The position numbers and the translations under genes were made by a program. Under the pieces are notes generated by a model. It made no database searches, had not been told where the DNA came from, and worked only from the letters and a program-made list of their open reading frames with translations. From the NCBI GenBank assembly GCA_017461065.1, contig JAFTZC010000049.1, positions 1-45,847 of the forward strand: a DNA stretch of 45,847 nt, read 5' to 3'. This document shows positions 11,272 through 19,822 of this stretch, in pieces; the stretch's first letter is position 1; every line of letters begins with the position of its first letter. This stretch comes from Clostridia bacterium (GTDB lineage: Bacteria > Bacillota > Clostridia > Christensenellales > DTU072).

Positions 11272-13701
11272 ATGGATAATCTAAACATAACCGAAGAAAA
11301 GGTCGTGATAGGGCTTACTAACGAAGAAGTCCAAGAGCGTATTCAAAGTGGTAAGGTCAACGGTGACCAAAACGTAAAGACCAAAAGCGTGCCACAAATA
11401 TTGCGCACTAATATCGTAACCTTCTTCAACCTTTTGTTCGTTGCAATCAGCGTTATACTAATGTTCTTCGTGCCAAAGAATTTGGACGGAATATCCAACT
11501 TTGGCTTTTTGGTTGTCGTCGTTGCCAACTTGTTCATTGGTATATTCCAAGAGCTAAAGGCAAAGCGCACCATTGATAAACTTTCGCTCCTTAGCGCACC
11601 CAAGGTAACTGCCATTAGAAACGGCGAAAAGGTAAACATAGCGCTCAAGGACATAGTGCTTGACGACGCTATCGAGCTTAGTGCAGGCTCCCAAATTTGT
11701 GCTGACGCCGTGGTAGTCAGCGGCTCGCTTGAAGTAAACGAATCCCTTATCACCGGGGAATCCGACCCCGTTACTAAGGAAGTAGGCGACGAGCTGCTTA
11801 GCGGTAGCTTCGTAATAAGTGGCACGGCAGTAAGCAAGGTTATCCACGTAGGGCAGGATAACTACGCAACCAAAATTACCGCAGGTGCAAAGAAGCTCAA
11901 AGCTCAAAACAGCGAAATCGCACTTAGCCTAACCAAGTTCATCAAGATTATGAGCTTTATACTAATACCCCTTGGCATTGCGTTGTTCTCGGTTAAGTAT
12001 TTTGCACAAAAGAACGAGCTTAACGATACCGTACTAACGGTTATGGGAACTCTAATCGGTATGATTCCGAGCGGACTCGTTGCTCTCACCAGCGCAGTTT
12101 TCTGCGTGTCTGTCGTAAAGCTTTCACGCCACAACGCTTTGGCACAAGACCTATACTGCTCCGAAATTCTTGCTCGCACCGACGTCCTTTGCCTTGACAA
12201 AACGGGCACTATTACCGAAGGCAAAATGGAAGTGGTGGAAATTGTGGAAAAGGGCGCAAATAAGGACGAAATCGTGGGCGCAATGACGGCACTCGTTAGA
12301 AACATAGGCGACACCAATCCAACGGCGCTTGCGATATGCGACTATACCGAGAGCGTTGCCGACTATCAAAAGGCGGTATCCATCGTGCCCTTTAGCTCGG
12401 CACGTAAGTATAGTGGTATAAATCTTGAAAGTGGCTCGCTGCTAATGGGCGCAACCGAGTTTATATTTAGGGATATGTCCGACGAGCTCAAGGCCGAAGT
12501 CGAGAGCTATGCTTCAAAGGGTATGCGTGTTATTGCAGTAGCAAGGGGCACGGGTGCAATGGTTGATAACGCTCTCCCCGAAGGCTTGGAGCTAATGGGT
12601 CTAATCCTTATTGCCGACAAGATTAGGGCAGAAGCCAAGGCAACGCTCGAGTTCTTCCGTGAGCAAGGCGTTACCATCAAGATTATATCTGGCGACAACC
12701 CCGTTACCGTAAAGAGCGTTGCAGCTCGCGCAGGTTTGGTTGACGCTGAAAACTATATTGACGCAAGCACCCTTACCACCGAAGAAATGGTATACGATGC
12801 TGCCGAGAAATACACTATTTTCGGCAGAGTATCCCCCGACCAAAAGCTGACGTTGGTAAAAGCTCTCAAAGCTAAGGGCCATACAGTAGGTATGACGGGC
12901 GACGGCGTAAACGACGTATTGGCACTCCGCGAAGCCGATTGCTCCATTGCCGTTGCAAGTGGCTCGGATGCAAGCAAAAACGTAAGTAAATTGGTACTTT
13001 TGGACGATAACTTTGCAAGTATGCCCAAGGTTGTTGCCGAAGGTAGAAGGTGTATCAACAATCTCCAAAGGAGCGCCGCGTTGTTCCTTATAAAGACCTT
13101 ATATAACTGCGCGTTTGCATTTATATTTATGATACTATCTGCCGACCTACCTTTCCTACCCAAGAACTTAACGCTCGTAGGATACATTACCATAGGTCCC
13201 CCTGCATTCATTTTGGCACTTGAACCAAATAGAGAAATAGTAAAGGGCAGATTTATGCCCACCGTTATAAGGAACGCGCTACCTTGCTCCATTGCGATAG
13301 TGCTTGCCGTACTGACGGTATATCTTGCTTCCCCTGCACTAACGCTCACGAGCGAGCAAATCTCCACGGTATGCGTAATCGTCACGGTAGCGATAGGCCT
13401 TGCATTCATAGCAAAGCTATGTATTCCGTTCACCAAGCTAAGAATTGCACTTATCGCCGTCCTTACGATATTCTTCGTAGCCTGCTTCTTCATTCCATTT
13501 ACGAGAACGATGTTCGGTCTATGCAACGAATACAATCTTGATATGCTCATCTTGGCACTACCCATTTCCGTTGGTGGCATAGGCATATTCGTGGGTTGCT
13601 ACTTTGCTTTGAAGCATATCCCCCAAAAGTGGATAGACACCCTAACCAACACCCTAAACAACGTAAAAGCAAAGATAAAAGGGCTGTTCAAAAAAGCGTA
13701 G
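11272..13701 (+). CDS. P-type cation-transporting ATPase, CtpE-like
   Basis: The 809-residue membrane pump has all catalytic marks of P-type ATPases: the actuator motif LITGES near residue 160, the phosphorylation motif LCLDKTGTITEG near 308, and the hinge motif TGDGVNDVLAL near 543. There are two N-terminal membrane pairs and a C-terminal bundle of about six segments. The segment before the DKTGT loop has IPSGLVALTS, which replaces the usual PEGL of calcium pumps and matches the CtpE-like branch, in which the mycobacterial member is linked to calcium uptake. The N-terminal extension lacks heavy-metal (CXXC) domains, so a copper or zinc pump is unlikely. The ion is inferred, not shown. It is a single-gene unit with a promoter and terminator. 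Confidence 0.9.
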   Translation: MDNLNITEEKVVIGLTNEEVQERIQSGKVNGDQNVKTKSVPQILRTNIVTFFNLLFVAISVILMFFVPKNLDGISNFGFLVVVVANLFIGIFQELKAKRTIDKLSLLSAPKVTAIRNGEKVNIALKDIVLDDAIELSAGSQICADAVVVSGSLEVNESLITGESDPVTKEVGDELLSGSFVISGTAVSKVIHVGQDNYATKITAGAKKLKAQNSEIALSLTKFIKIMSFILIPLGIALFSVKYFAQKNELNDTVLTVMGTLIGMIPSGLVALTSAVFCVSVVKLSRHNALAQDLYCSEILARTDVLCLDKTGTITEGKMEVVEIVEKGANKDEIVGAMTALVRNIGDTNPTALAICDYTESVADYQKAVSIVPFSSARKYSGINLESGSLLMGATEFIFRDMSDELKAEVESYASKGMRVIAVARGTGAMVDNALPEGLELMGLILIADKIRAEAKATLEFFREQGVTIKIISGDNPVTVKSVAARAGLVDAENYIDASTLTTEEMVYDAAEKYTIFGRVSPDQKLTLVKALKAKGHTVGMTGDGVNDVLALREADCSIAVASGSDASKNVSKLVLLDDNFASMPKVVAEGRRCINNLQRSAALFLIKTLYNCAFAFIFMILSADLPFLPKNLTLVGYITIGPPAFILALEPNREIVKGRFMPTVIRNALPCSIAIVLAVLTVYLASPALTLTSEQISTVCVIVTVAIGLAFIAKLCIPFTKLRIALIAVLTIFFVACFFIPFTRTMFGLCNEYNLDMLILALPISVGGIGIFVGCYFALKHIPQKWIDTLTNTLNNVKAKIKGLFKKA

Positions 13702-13705
13702 TTAA

Positions 13706-13739
13706 AATAAAAACTCCCCAAGTCGGGGAGTTTTATTTT
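13706..13739 (+). terminator. terminator of the P-type ATPase gene
   Basis: AAAACTCCCC and GGGGAGTTTT form a stem with a small loop, followed by ATTTT; A-rich sequence on the left lets it work in both directions between the converging genes. Confidence 0.8.
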
Positions 13740-13823
13740 GGTTGTAATAGGCGTTTTATTGCCAAGAGATAGTTTCAAAGTGGTTGGTGGAGTGTATCTC
13801 TATGAGAAGATTCCACGTTGCTA

Positions 13824-15098
13824 TTATTTTATAACTTCACTTAGGTTTATGACGGTGAACTTGATGTCTTCGTGCTTGGTGCTGTCTTCGTATAGAACGG
13901 CGATATTGCCGTTGCCGAGATAAACTGCGCTGCTATATACGAATTCGCCTTCGGCAATGGTATAGGAGTAGGGGAAGGTCTTGCCTTCGTCAAGGGATAT
14001 CTTGAGTTGTCCGTTGACGCGTTTTTTGGTGTCACTTGCGTTTATGCAAGCAATGGTAAATTTTCCATCGTACTCAAAGCCGATAGCCGTAATTTGGCAA
14101 ATGCAATGGGGTAGGTCTTCGATAAATTCGGGCTTACCCCAGCTCTCGCCACCATTAGTCGAAACGGCACGGAGTATCCTTCTCTTTTTGTTGTGGTTAC
14201 GCATAAATACTGCAAGCGCGCCACCGGGAAGCTCTACTACTTGGCTTTCCGTAGTCATTAGGGGGTCTGGGATAAGCCACGGATTCTTTTTGGGGAAACG
14301 GCCGTCGATTTCGGGAGTAGCGCCGATAGACCAAGTATTGCCGCCGTCGTCACTATATATGACTGCGCAAGTTAGGCTCATTGGCCACTTGGTAAGTCCG
14401 TAGTATACGGGGAATACCAAGCGACCTACGTAGCTTCCTTCCTTTATTTTTATGCCGTTAGCGGGGCCTGAACCCAAGAAGTGCATTCTCTTGCCCTTTA
14501 CCATCTGGTCAAGGCAAACGGGTGCGCTCCAAGTGTTGCCACCATCGGTGGACTTGACGAGCATTAGATAGCTGGTGCCGTAGGCAACGTAGGGTGAAGT
14601 ATGGGTATAAATATTGCCACCCGTGGAAAGATTGCCCTCAGCATCCACCTGAACGCCCACCTTTCTTCCTTTGTGGGTGAGTTCGCCGTCAACTACTATG
14701 TAGTTGCAAAGTCCCTTTTGTACTATTTGGTTGCCGTCCTTTAGGCCGCTGCCTGCCTTGCAGTTGAGTATACCGATGCCCGCAGGTGTAAAGGAATAAA
14801 GCATAAAAATAGTGTTGGTTTCGTCGTCGTAAAGGGTTGCCGGGTCAATGGCGGCGGACGAGTGTTGCTTATCTTTGCCAAGCGTCGCTACCGCCGTGAT
14901 TTGTTTGCCCCAAGTAAGGCCGCCGTCAGCGGAAATCCTAACCACCTTTTCGATACGGTTGGGGTTATCTTGACAGGTATAAAAACGCTCGTCGGCACTT
15001 GCTACCAAGTTTCCGTCTTTGGTCATTACGAGTGAAGGAATACGATAGTGCTCGGCGTTTCCCGTTTCTTTGCTGAATACTTTAATAGGTGTTCTCAT
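13824..15098 (-). CDS. exo-alpha-sialidase (GH33-like), cytoplasmic
   Basis: The 424-residue protein has the hallmarks of a six-bladed sialidase propeller: YRIP near the N-terminus (first Arg of the triad) and four Asp boxes (SADGGLTWG, STDGGNTWS, SDDGGNTWS, STNGGESWG). Further Arg residues in GRLVFPVYY and FMRNH could complete the triad. It would release terminal sialic acid from glycans. There is no signal peptide, so it should act inside the cell on imported oligosaccharides. The ATG at 15098 is preferred because AAAGAG lies about 5 bases before it; a GTG at 15104 is the alternative. It follows the GH2-like gene within ~10 bp, so the two form one operon. No sialic acid transport or catabolism gene is visible nearby. 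Confidence 0.88.
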   Translation of the reverse strand: MRTPIKVFSKETGNAEHYRIPSLVMTKDGNLVASADERFYTCQDNPNRIEKVVRISADGGLTWGKQITAVATLGKDKQHSSAAIDPATLYDDETNTIFMLYSFTPAGIGILNCKAGSGLKDGNQIVQKGLCNYIVVDGELTHKGRKVGVQVDAEGNLSTGGNIYTHTSPYVAYGTSYLMLVKSTDGGNTWSAPVCLDQMVKGKRMHFLGSGPANGIKIKEGSYVGRLVFPVYYGLTKWPMSLTCAVIYSDDGGNTWSIGATPEIDGRFPKKNPWLIPDPLMTTESQVVELPGGALAVFMRNHNKKRRILRAVSTNGGESWGKPEFIEDLPHCICQITAIGFEYDGKFTIACINASDTKKRVNGQLKISLDEGKTFPYSYTIAEGEFVYSSAVYLGNGNIAVLYEDSTKHEDIKFTVINLSEVIK

Positions 15099-15108
15099 GT
15101 TCACTCTT

Positions 15109-16734
15109 TTATTGTTCGCTAAAAGCCTTGTTCTTGTTGATAGCGCGCATCTTGGCGATACCTTCGCGCGAGAGTTTGAAGTCGCGGTTTGCGTTTAGTA
15201 AGCCGTTCTTCTCTTCGCCGTCGACAAGTGACGATAGGGTAAATCCTATTGCTCCGCTTGCCATAATCAGCTCGGCTTGGCGTGCAAAATTGCTGATAAA
15301 TTGCACTTCCGAATAGTGGTCGTTTGCCCTAAGGTTGCCGGCTTTGATGGAGCCAACGTAGAAGGGCATAGTGCGTAATTTTTGCTCGCTTAGGAGTTCG
15401 GGCTTATGCTTTCTGCGCTTAAGGTCTTCCTTTTCGCTGAGCTTTGCGCCGTTGAAGCGATACATCAGCCATTCTTCGATTGCGTCGGGGCTATTAGACT
15501 CTTCCTTGAACTCGTAAACGTCGGTTTCGTATAGGTCGCCACCACGAATGCTGACGAGCTTGGTCGGGTCGGTTTGCTTGAGAAGTTTGTAGGTTGAGCT
15601 TTGGATGAGTGCCGAGCCGTTATAGTCTTCAAAGGGAACTTCAAAAATAATGCTGGGGTGACCAAAGTCGCGGTTTAGCAGCATTTGACTTTCACTTGCA
15701 AAGGCTTCGAATTCTTGGGCGTTATCTTGGTTTATCCTATTTCCGTTTAGGCTTGCGCGTACCATAAGTCCAAGCTTGTCGGCAATATAAAGCTCCCTTG
15801 GAGTGGGATAGCGCTTGAAGTCTAAGGTGTTGAATCCGAGCATCAAAACGCTGGCGTAGTCTTGTGCGATTTCCTTAGCGCTTGCGTAGTAGTGACCGGA
15901 GTAGGGATAGTAGCCGTCTACTTCCACTGCACGCATAAAGGTAGGAGTGCCGTTGACGTATAGCTTGTTGTCGAGTAGGCTGACGTCCCTAAAAGCGCAG
16001 TAGGTGTATATTTGGTCGCATAGTCCGCCTTGGGCGTTGTAAAGGGATAGACGCAACTCGTAAAATCTCGGCTCAAGTGCTTGCCAAAGGAATACGGCTT
16101 GGGTTTTTAGGTTGGCGCCAAGGTTAAGCACGCCCTTTGCCTTGTACTCGTAGGTGACCACGGGCTTTTTGTTGTAGGCGATTTCCACCTTTACCTTGTA
16201 ACCTTCGGTTTCGCCTGCAACGGCACCTTGGACGTATATCGTCTTGTTCATAAGGGAAGCGTAGCTGCGTACGGAACCAAAGTAACTCTTTGCCGCAAAC
16301 TCAAGCCAAACTTCACCGATGATGCCGATAGGTAGGGTGTAATCGTCACCGCGCTCTGCAACTACGCTTAGGGCGTTGACGCCTTCCTTTGCAACCATAG
16401 ATACGTCGAACACCATAGAGTGGTGGTAGCCGACGTTTTCTGCAACCAATATATCGTTAAGATATATTCTGGAGTAGTTTGCTACTCCGCCGAAGTTCAA
16501 AAGGACGGTGCCCGATACTTCACTTGCATTCAGCTCGAAGCATTTTTGATATACGGCGCTGCGAACACCTAAAATATCTTCGACGCCACTGTTTTTCGAG
16601 CCCAACTCATAGGGTACGTTGCAAGTGCAAATTTTGGTGGAATTCTCGCCTAAAAGCTCTAAATTCCACTCACCGTTCAAACTTTTGAAGCGTGGTCTTA
16701 CGTAATTTGGAATGGGATAATCTTCTCTTTGCAT
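15109..16734 (-). CDS. glycoside hydrolase family 2-like protein with altered acid/base motif
   Basis: The product has 541 residues from the ATG at 16734. It has the GH2 plan: a jelly-roll sugar-binding domain (LNGEWNLELLG, VLLNFGGVANYSRIYLND), an immunoglobulin-like domain, and a TIM barrel beginning near LYVNGTPTFMRAVEVDG. Relatives read HPSI..WVPFNES at the acid/base position; here it is HPSIIFEVPFEDYNG, so Asn-Glu has become Glu-Asp and the Trp is lost. The nucleophile region (expected SEFGG) may be SEQKL. The enzyme may be altered or inactive. No signal peptide is present. The -10 box ends 7 bases before the ATG and no ribosome site is seen, so the mRNA may be leaderless. A frame extending to 16782 runs through this promoter and was not used. 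The next gene is the sialidase. Confidence 0.8.
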   Translation of the reverse strand: MQREDYPIPNYVRPRFKSLNGEWNLELLGENSTKICTCNVPYELGSKNSGVEDILGVRSAVYQKCFELNASEVSGTVLLNFGGVANYSRIYLNDILVAENVGYHHSMVFDVSMVAKEGVNALSVVAERGDDYTLPIGIIGEVWLEFAAKSYFGSVRSYASLMNKTIYVQGAVAGETEGYKVKVEIAYNKKPVVTYEYKAKGVLNLGANLKTQAVFLWQALEPRFYELRLSLYNAQGGLCDQIYTYCAFRDVSLLDNKLYVNGTPTFMRAVEVDGYYPYSGHYYASAKEIAQDYASVLMLGFNTLDFKRYPTPRELYIADKLGLMVRASLNGNRINQDNAQEFEAFASESQMLLNRDFGHPSIIFEVPFEDYNGSALIQSSTYKLLKQTDPTKLVSIRGGDLYETDVYEFKEESNSPDAIEEWLMYRFNGAKLSEKEDLKRRKHKPELLSEQKLRTMPFYVGSIKAGNLRANDHYSEVQFISNFARQAELIMASGAIGFTLSSLVDGEEKNGLLNANRDFKLSREGIAKMRAINKNKAFSEQ

Positions 16735-16740
16735 ATTTTG

Positions 16741-16769
16741 AGTATAACATAAAATTCTCACGCGCGCAA
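16741..16769 (-). promoter_or_regulatory. probable promoter of the GH2-like/sialidase operon
   Basis: On the minus strand TTGCGC (16769-16764), 17 bases, TATACT (16746-16741). The predicted start point falls on the ATG at 16734. The -35 box is weak (3 of 6). Confidence 0.5.
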
Positions 16770-16789
16770 TAATTACGCGCAAGTAGTAA

Positions 16790-16818
16790 TTGACTAATGG
16801 GGAAAAATAGTATAAAAT
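16790..16818 (+). promoter_or_regulatory. promoter of the GH32-like gene
   Basis: TTGACT (16790-16795), 17 bases, TAAAAT (16813-16818). It rules out the in-frame ATG at 16797, which would lie upstream of the transcript start. Confidence 0.6.
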
Positions 16819-16841
16819 ATAAAAATAGTAGGAGTATAGTT

Positions 16842-17999
16842 TTGAAAAACGAGATGATAAACGGCGTAAAATTTAACGATATCCCATTCTTTAACGGCGA
16901 CAAAGGTTTTGCCGTAGTCTATTTGAGCGGAGAATTCCACCTGTTTTTCCCTTATTCTACCTTGATGAAAGGCTGGGTTATGCACTACGTATCAACCGAC
17001 GGCTTCGCTTGGGAACAAAAAGAAGTAGCGGTGTTCGTTAAAAAACCGGTCGATTCCGTTGCGGCTTACGTCCAAAACGGCAAGATATATCTATACTATC
17101 TCACCTACAATATCTTTGGCAAAACCGACCTAAATCTCACGGTTAGCAAGGACGGCGAAAACTTTTTGCCATTCCCGAGTGCGCTTATCAAAAACACGGC
17201 GCTTAGGGATATCAAGTGCTTTTACTCGGGCGGCACCCGTTATCTCGTCGGCTCCGAAATCAAAGGCGACCTTATACCTACCTATCTTTCGCTTGACGGC
17301 GTAGAGTGGGTTAAGAGTGGACTCGCTCATCTCGTCAGCGAGCAAAGCGAAGTTACCTATCTTGGTGCGCCGAGCCCCTTCGTAGCATACGACAGAAGTT
17401 ACGTTGCATACTCTATGTGCGGCGCACATATAGCGGAAGCCGACTACGACCTAAGTGCAAACACCGTCAAGGTGGGCGAGCTCGTGCAAAGCTTTGAAGG
17501 CGGCGTAGTGCGTTCGACTATGGTGGGCGAAGGCAACCCATTGCTTTTCGTGGGCGTAGGCTCCGCGCTTGTGACTGCCGAGTGTTATTTTTCGGAAAAG
17601 GGCATTGGCTTTAGGCTTTATCGCGAAATACTAAAGGGCGCGCGCCTATTAGTAGACAAGGGCGTGGAAAAAGGCAAAACCCAACCCACCGAGTGGCTGC
17701 ACGAAAGCGACATATACCACATTTTCAGTTTGCCATTTAAGAGTGGCGTCAGCCTAACCGTCGGCGACCTTGTAATAAAGGTGGGAGAGAGCGGCGAGCT
17801 TACCATCGGAAATGAAGAAATTTACCCCGAGTGCGATACTTTGGAGCTAAGTCTACTTGACGAAGGGGGCTTAGTAGTGGTTGAAGTATGCGACAAGGTT
17901 TATCCCGTTTTGACGGATGCTCTCGGCACCATTAAGCTGAGCGGAACGGAAGATTTTTCACACGAATGTTATAGAATTAGAGGTAATTATGAGCTATAA
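16842..17999 (+). CDS. GH32/GH43-like five-bladed propeller protein
   Basis: I start this 385-residue protein at TTG 16842: AGGAG lies 7 bases before it and the promoter covers the only upstream ATG (16797). The N-terminus resembles the first blade of GH32 fructosidases (FFNGDKGFAVVYLSGEFHLFF against the family's NDPNG...GxYHLFYQ), followed by STDGFAWEQ, and an RDIKCFYSGG stretch in place of the usual RDP motif. The nucleophile Asp of NDPNG appears to be Gly, with an Asp one place later, so activity is uncertain. The C-terminus is a beta-sandwich as in GH32. It has no signal peptide. It diverges from the GH2-like/sialidase operon and overlaps the next gene by 11 bases. The fold call is moderate; the substrate is unknown. 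Confidence 0.65.
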   Translation: MKNEMINGVKFNDIPFFNGDKGFAVVYLSGEFHLFFPYSTLMKGWVMHYVSTDGFAWEQKEVAVFVKKPVDSVAAYVQNGKIYLYYLTYNIFGKTDLNLTVSKDGENFLPFPSALIKNTALRDIKCFYSGGTRYLVGSEIKGDLIPTYLSLDGVEWVKSGLAHLVSEQSEVTYLGAPSPFVAYDRSYVAYSMCGAHIAEADYDLSANTVKVGELVQSFEGGVVRSTMVGEGNPLLFVGVGSALVTAECYFSEKGIGFRLYREILKGARLLVDKGVEKGKTQPTEWLHESDIYHIFSLPFKSGVSLTVGDLVIKVGESGELTIGNEEIYPECDTLELSLLDEGGLVVVEVCDKVYPVLTDALGTIKLSGTEDFSHECYRIRGNYEL

Positions 18000-18570
18000 G
18001 GACCAATTTATCGAAATTTATAAAGAGAACGTTAAGCGTGAAGGCGCGTCTAAACTACTAAGCTATCTCGAGAGTACCGATTTCTTTACGGCACCTGCTT
18101 CGACGAGATTTCATCTTGCGCACGAAATGGGCTTATGCGAGCATAGTTTGAACGTTTACTTCCGCCTAAAGGACCTAATCAAAAACGAAAAGTCCGATTG
18201 GGCTAAAAACGTAAGTGAAGAAACTATCGCTATCGTAGCGCTCCTTCACGACGTATGCAAGGCCGATATGTACGTGGTGGACTATCGCAACCAAAAGCAA
18301 CCCGACGGCAGTTGGGCAAAAATACCATACTACACCATCGACGAAAAGCTCCCTTACGGCCATGGCGAAAAGTCAGTTTATATTATAAACGGCTTCTTGC
18401 GACTCACCAGAGAAGAAGCCATTTGCATCAATTGGCATATGGGTGGCTTTGACGAAAGAGTAAAGGGCGGCAGCTACTCGATAGCAAAGGCCTATCAACA
18501 ATATCCGCTCGCCGTTTTGTTGCATATAGCCGACGTTATGGCAAGCTATCTCGACGAAGATAGAAACTAA
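17989..18570 (+). CDS. HD-domain phosphohydrolase-like protein
   Basis: The 193-residue protein has the HD metal site spread as expected: HEMGLCEHSLNV near residue 42, LLHDVCK near 85, then GHGEKS, NWHMGG, and HIADVMASYLDE at the end. HD proteins hydrolyse phosphate esters of nucleotides or related molecules; the substrate is not predictable. It overlaps the GH32-like gene by 11 bases and has GAGG 5 bases before its ATG, so the two are translationally coupled. Similar small HD proteins are widespread in Clostridia. Confidence 0.85.
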   Translation: MSYKDQFIEIYKENVKREGASKLLSYLESTDFFTAPASTRFHLAHEMGLCEHSLNVYFRLKDLIKNEKSDWAKNVSEETIAIVALLHDVCKADMYVVDYRNQKQPDGSWAKIPYYTIDEKLPYGHGEKSVYIINGFLRLTREEAICINWHMGGFDERVKGGSYSIAKAYQQYPLAVLLHIADVMASYLDEDRN

Positions 18571-18618
18571 ATCAAAAACAAATTTAAAACCTATATACAT
18601 TATTTGGAGGAAACAAAA

Positions 18619-19110
18619 ATGTTTGGCAAAAAACGCAAAGACAAAAAAGAAAGAAAGGGTCTAATCAAAGAATTTGCAGAATTTATCAACCGTGGTAACA
18701 TCGTTGATATGGCAGTCGGTGTTATCGTCGGTGCTGCTTTCAAAGAAATCGTTAACAGACTCGTCGACTCAATCGTTATGCCTATCCTTGGCCTAATCAT
18801 CAAGACCGACCTTACTTCTCTCAAGACCGAAGTGCTACAAGCTGACGGCACCGTAGTTGAAATTCTATGGGGCACCTTCATTCAAGCTTGTTTGGACTTC
18901 TTGATTATCGCACTTGTAATCTTTGCAGCAGTTAAGATTTTCAACGTTATCCGCAAGACTCTCCAAAAGGCAAAGGAAGTTGTTGAAAAGACCGTTGAAA
19001 GCACCGTTGACGCTATCAGCGATAAAATCCACGGCGAAGAAAAGGACGCTGAAGTTGTTGAAGTTGAAGTAAAAGAAGAAGTTACCGAAAACGAAAGCAC
19101 CGAAAAATAA
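18619..19110 (+). CDS. mscL: large-conductance mechanosensitive channel
   Basis: The channel opens under membrane tension to release solutes during osmotic downshock. The 163-residue protein begins with a basic stretch, then the MscL N-terminal helix and TM1 (FAEFINRGNIVDMAVGVIVG, then AAFKEIVNRLVDSIVMP), a short outer loop, TM2 (FLIIALVIFAAVKIFNVI), and a longer, very acidic tail than usual. GGAGG sits 8 bases before the ATG at 18619, which decides the start over the TTG at 18604. Confidence 0.95.
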   Translation: MFGKKRKDKKERKGLIKEFAEFINRGNIVDMAVGVIVGAAFKEIVNRLVDSIVMPILGLIIKTDLTSLKTEVLQADGTVVEILWGTFIQACLDFLIIALVIFAAVKIFNVIRKTLQKAKEVVEKTVESTVDAISDKIHGEEKDAEVVEVEVKEEVTENESTEK

Positions 19111-19163
19111 TAAACCAACCAATTTATCCGACAATCTAATTAAAATATACAAGGAGACTGATT

Positions 19164-19703
19164 ATGGAAAGTATTTGGCACAGTGTTTCAAGAGATAGAA
19201 TTACCCCCGACGATTTTCTCGCTGTCATTGAAATCCCAAAGGGCTCGAAGAACAAGTACGAGCTCGACAAGGAAACGGGACTCCTTATCCTTGACCGTGT
19301 ACTATACACCTCCACTCACTACCCTGCAAACTACGGATTTATTCCACGCACCTTTGCAGAAGACCTTGACCCACTTGACGTACTCGTACTCTCAAGTGAA
19401 GTTATCGTACCAATGGCACTATGTCGCTGCTATCCAATCGGTATGATATCGATGACCGACAACGGATACGAAGATACCAAGATAATTGCTATCCCACGCA
19501 ACGACCCAACTTGGTCCGGATACAAGGATATCAGCGAGCTTCCACCCCACATTATGCAGGAAATGACCCACTTCTTCACCGTTTACAAAAATCTCGAAAA
19601 GGGCAAGCAAACGGCAGTTATGAAGGTGGACGACGCTAAAAAGGCACGTAAATCCATCGAAAAGGCCATCAAGACCTATCAAGAAAGGTTTATGAGAATG
19701 TAG
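19164..19703 (+). CDS. ppa: inorganic pyrophosphatase, family I
   Basis: The soluble enzyme splits pyrophosphate to two phosphates and so drives biosynthetic reactions. The 179 residues match family I: IEIPKGSKNKYELD, DRVLYTSTHYPANYGFIPRT, the metal-binding signature DLDPLDVLVL, and DDAKKARKSIEKAI near the C-terminus. AAGGAG precedes the ATG. A hairpin follows the stop. Confidence 0.95.
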   Translation: MESIWHSVSRDRITPDDFLAVIEIPKGSKNKYELDKETGLLILDRVLYTSTHYPANYGFIPRTFAEDLDPLDVLVLSSEVIVPMALCRCYPIGMISMTDNGYEDTKIIAIPRNDPTWSGYKDISELPPHIMQEMTHFFTVYKNLEKGKQTAVMKVDDAKKARKSIEKAIKTYQERFMRM

Positions 19704-19717
19704 TTTGGATGAAAATT

Positions 19718-19756
19718 AAGAGTGAATTAGGGCAAAAATCCCAAAAATTCACTCTT
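19718..19756 (+). terminator. probable terminator after ppa
   Basis: AAGAGTGAATT and AATTCACTCTT form an 11-bp stem around a loop with a further small GGG/CCC pair; the T run after it is broken (GTTTCATTT). Confidence 0.6.
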
Positions 19757-19758
19757 GT

Positions 19759-19795
19759 TTCATTTAATCTTCATATAGGCGTATTATAGTATAAT
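19759..19795 (+). promoter_or_regulatory. putative htrA promoter with 11-bp spaced direct repeat
   Basis: A perfect TATAAT lies at 19790-19795 without a good -35 box. In place of the -35 there is a TTCAT repeat (19759 and 19770) with 11-bp spacing, the usual layout of OmpR/PhoB-type response regulator sites. The regulator encoded downstream is a candidate. Confidence 0.4.
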
Positions 19796-19822
19796 CACTA
19801 AATATCGTAAAATCGGAGCAAT

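Noticed and set aside
12753..13586. 277-codon frame antisense to the P-type ATPase gene
   Set aside because: It is low-complexity hydrophobic sequence complementary to the pump's membrane segments, with no SD.
16797..16841. ATG 16797 as start of the GH32-like gene
   Set aside because: It lies between the -35 and -10 boxes, upstream of the predicted transcript; TTG 16842 has a proper SD.
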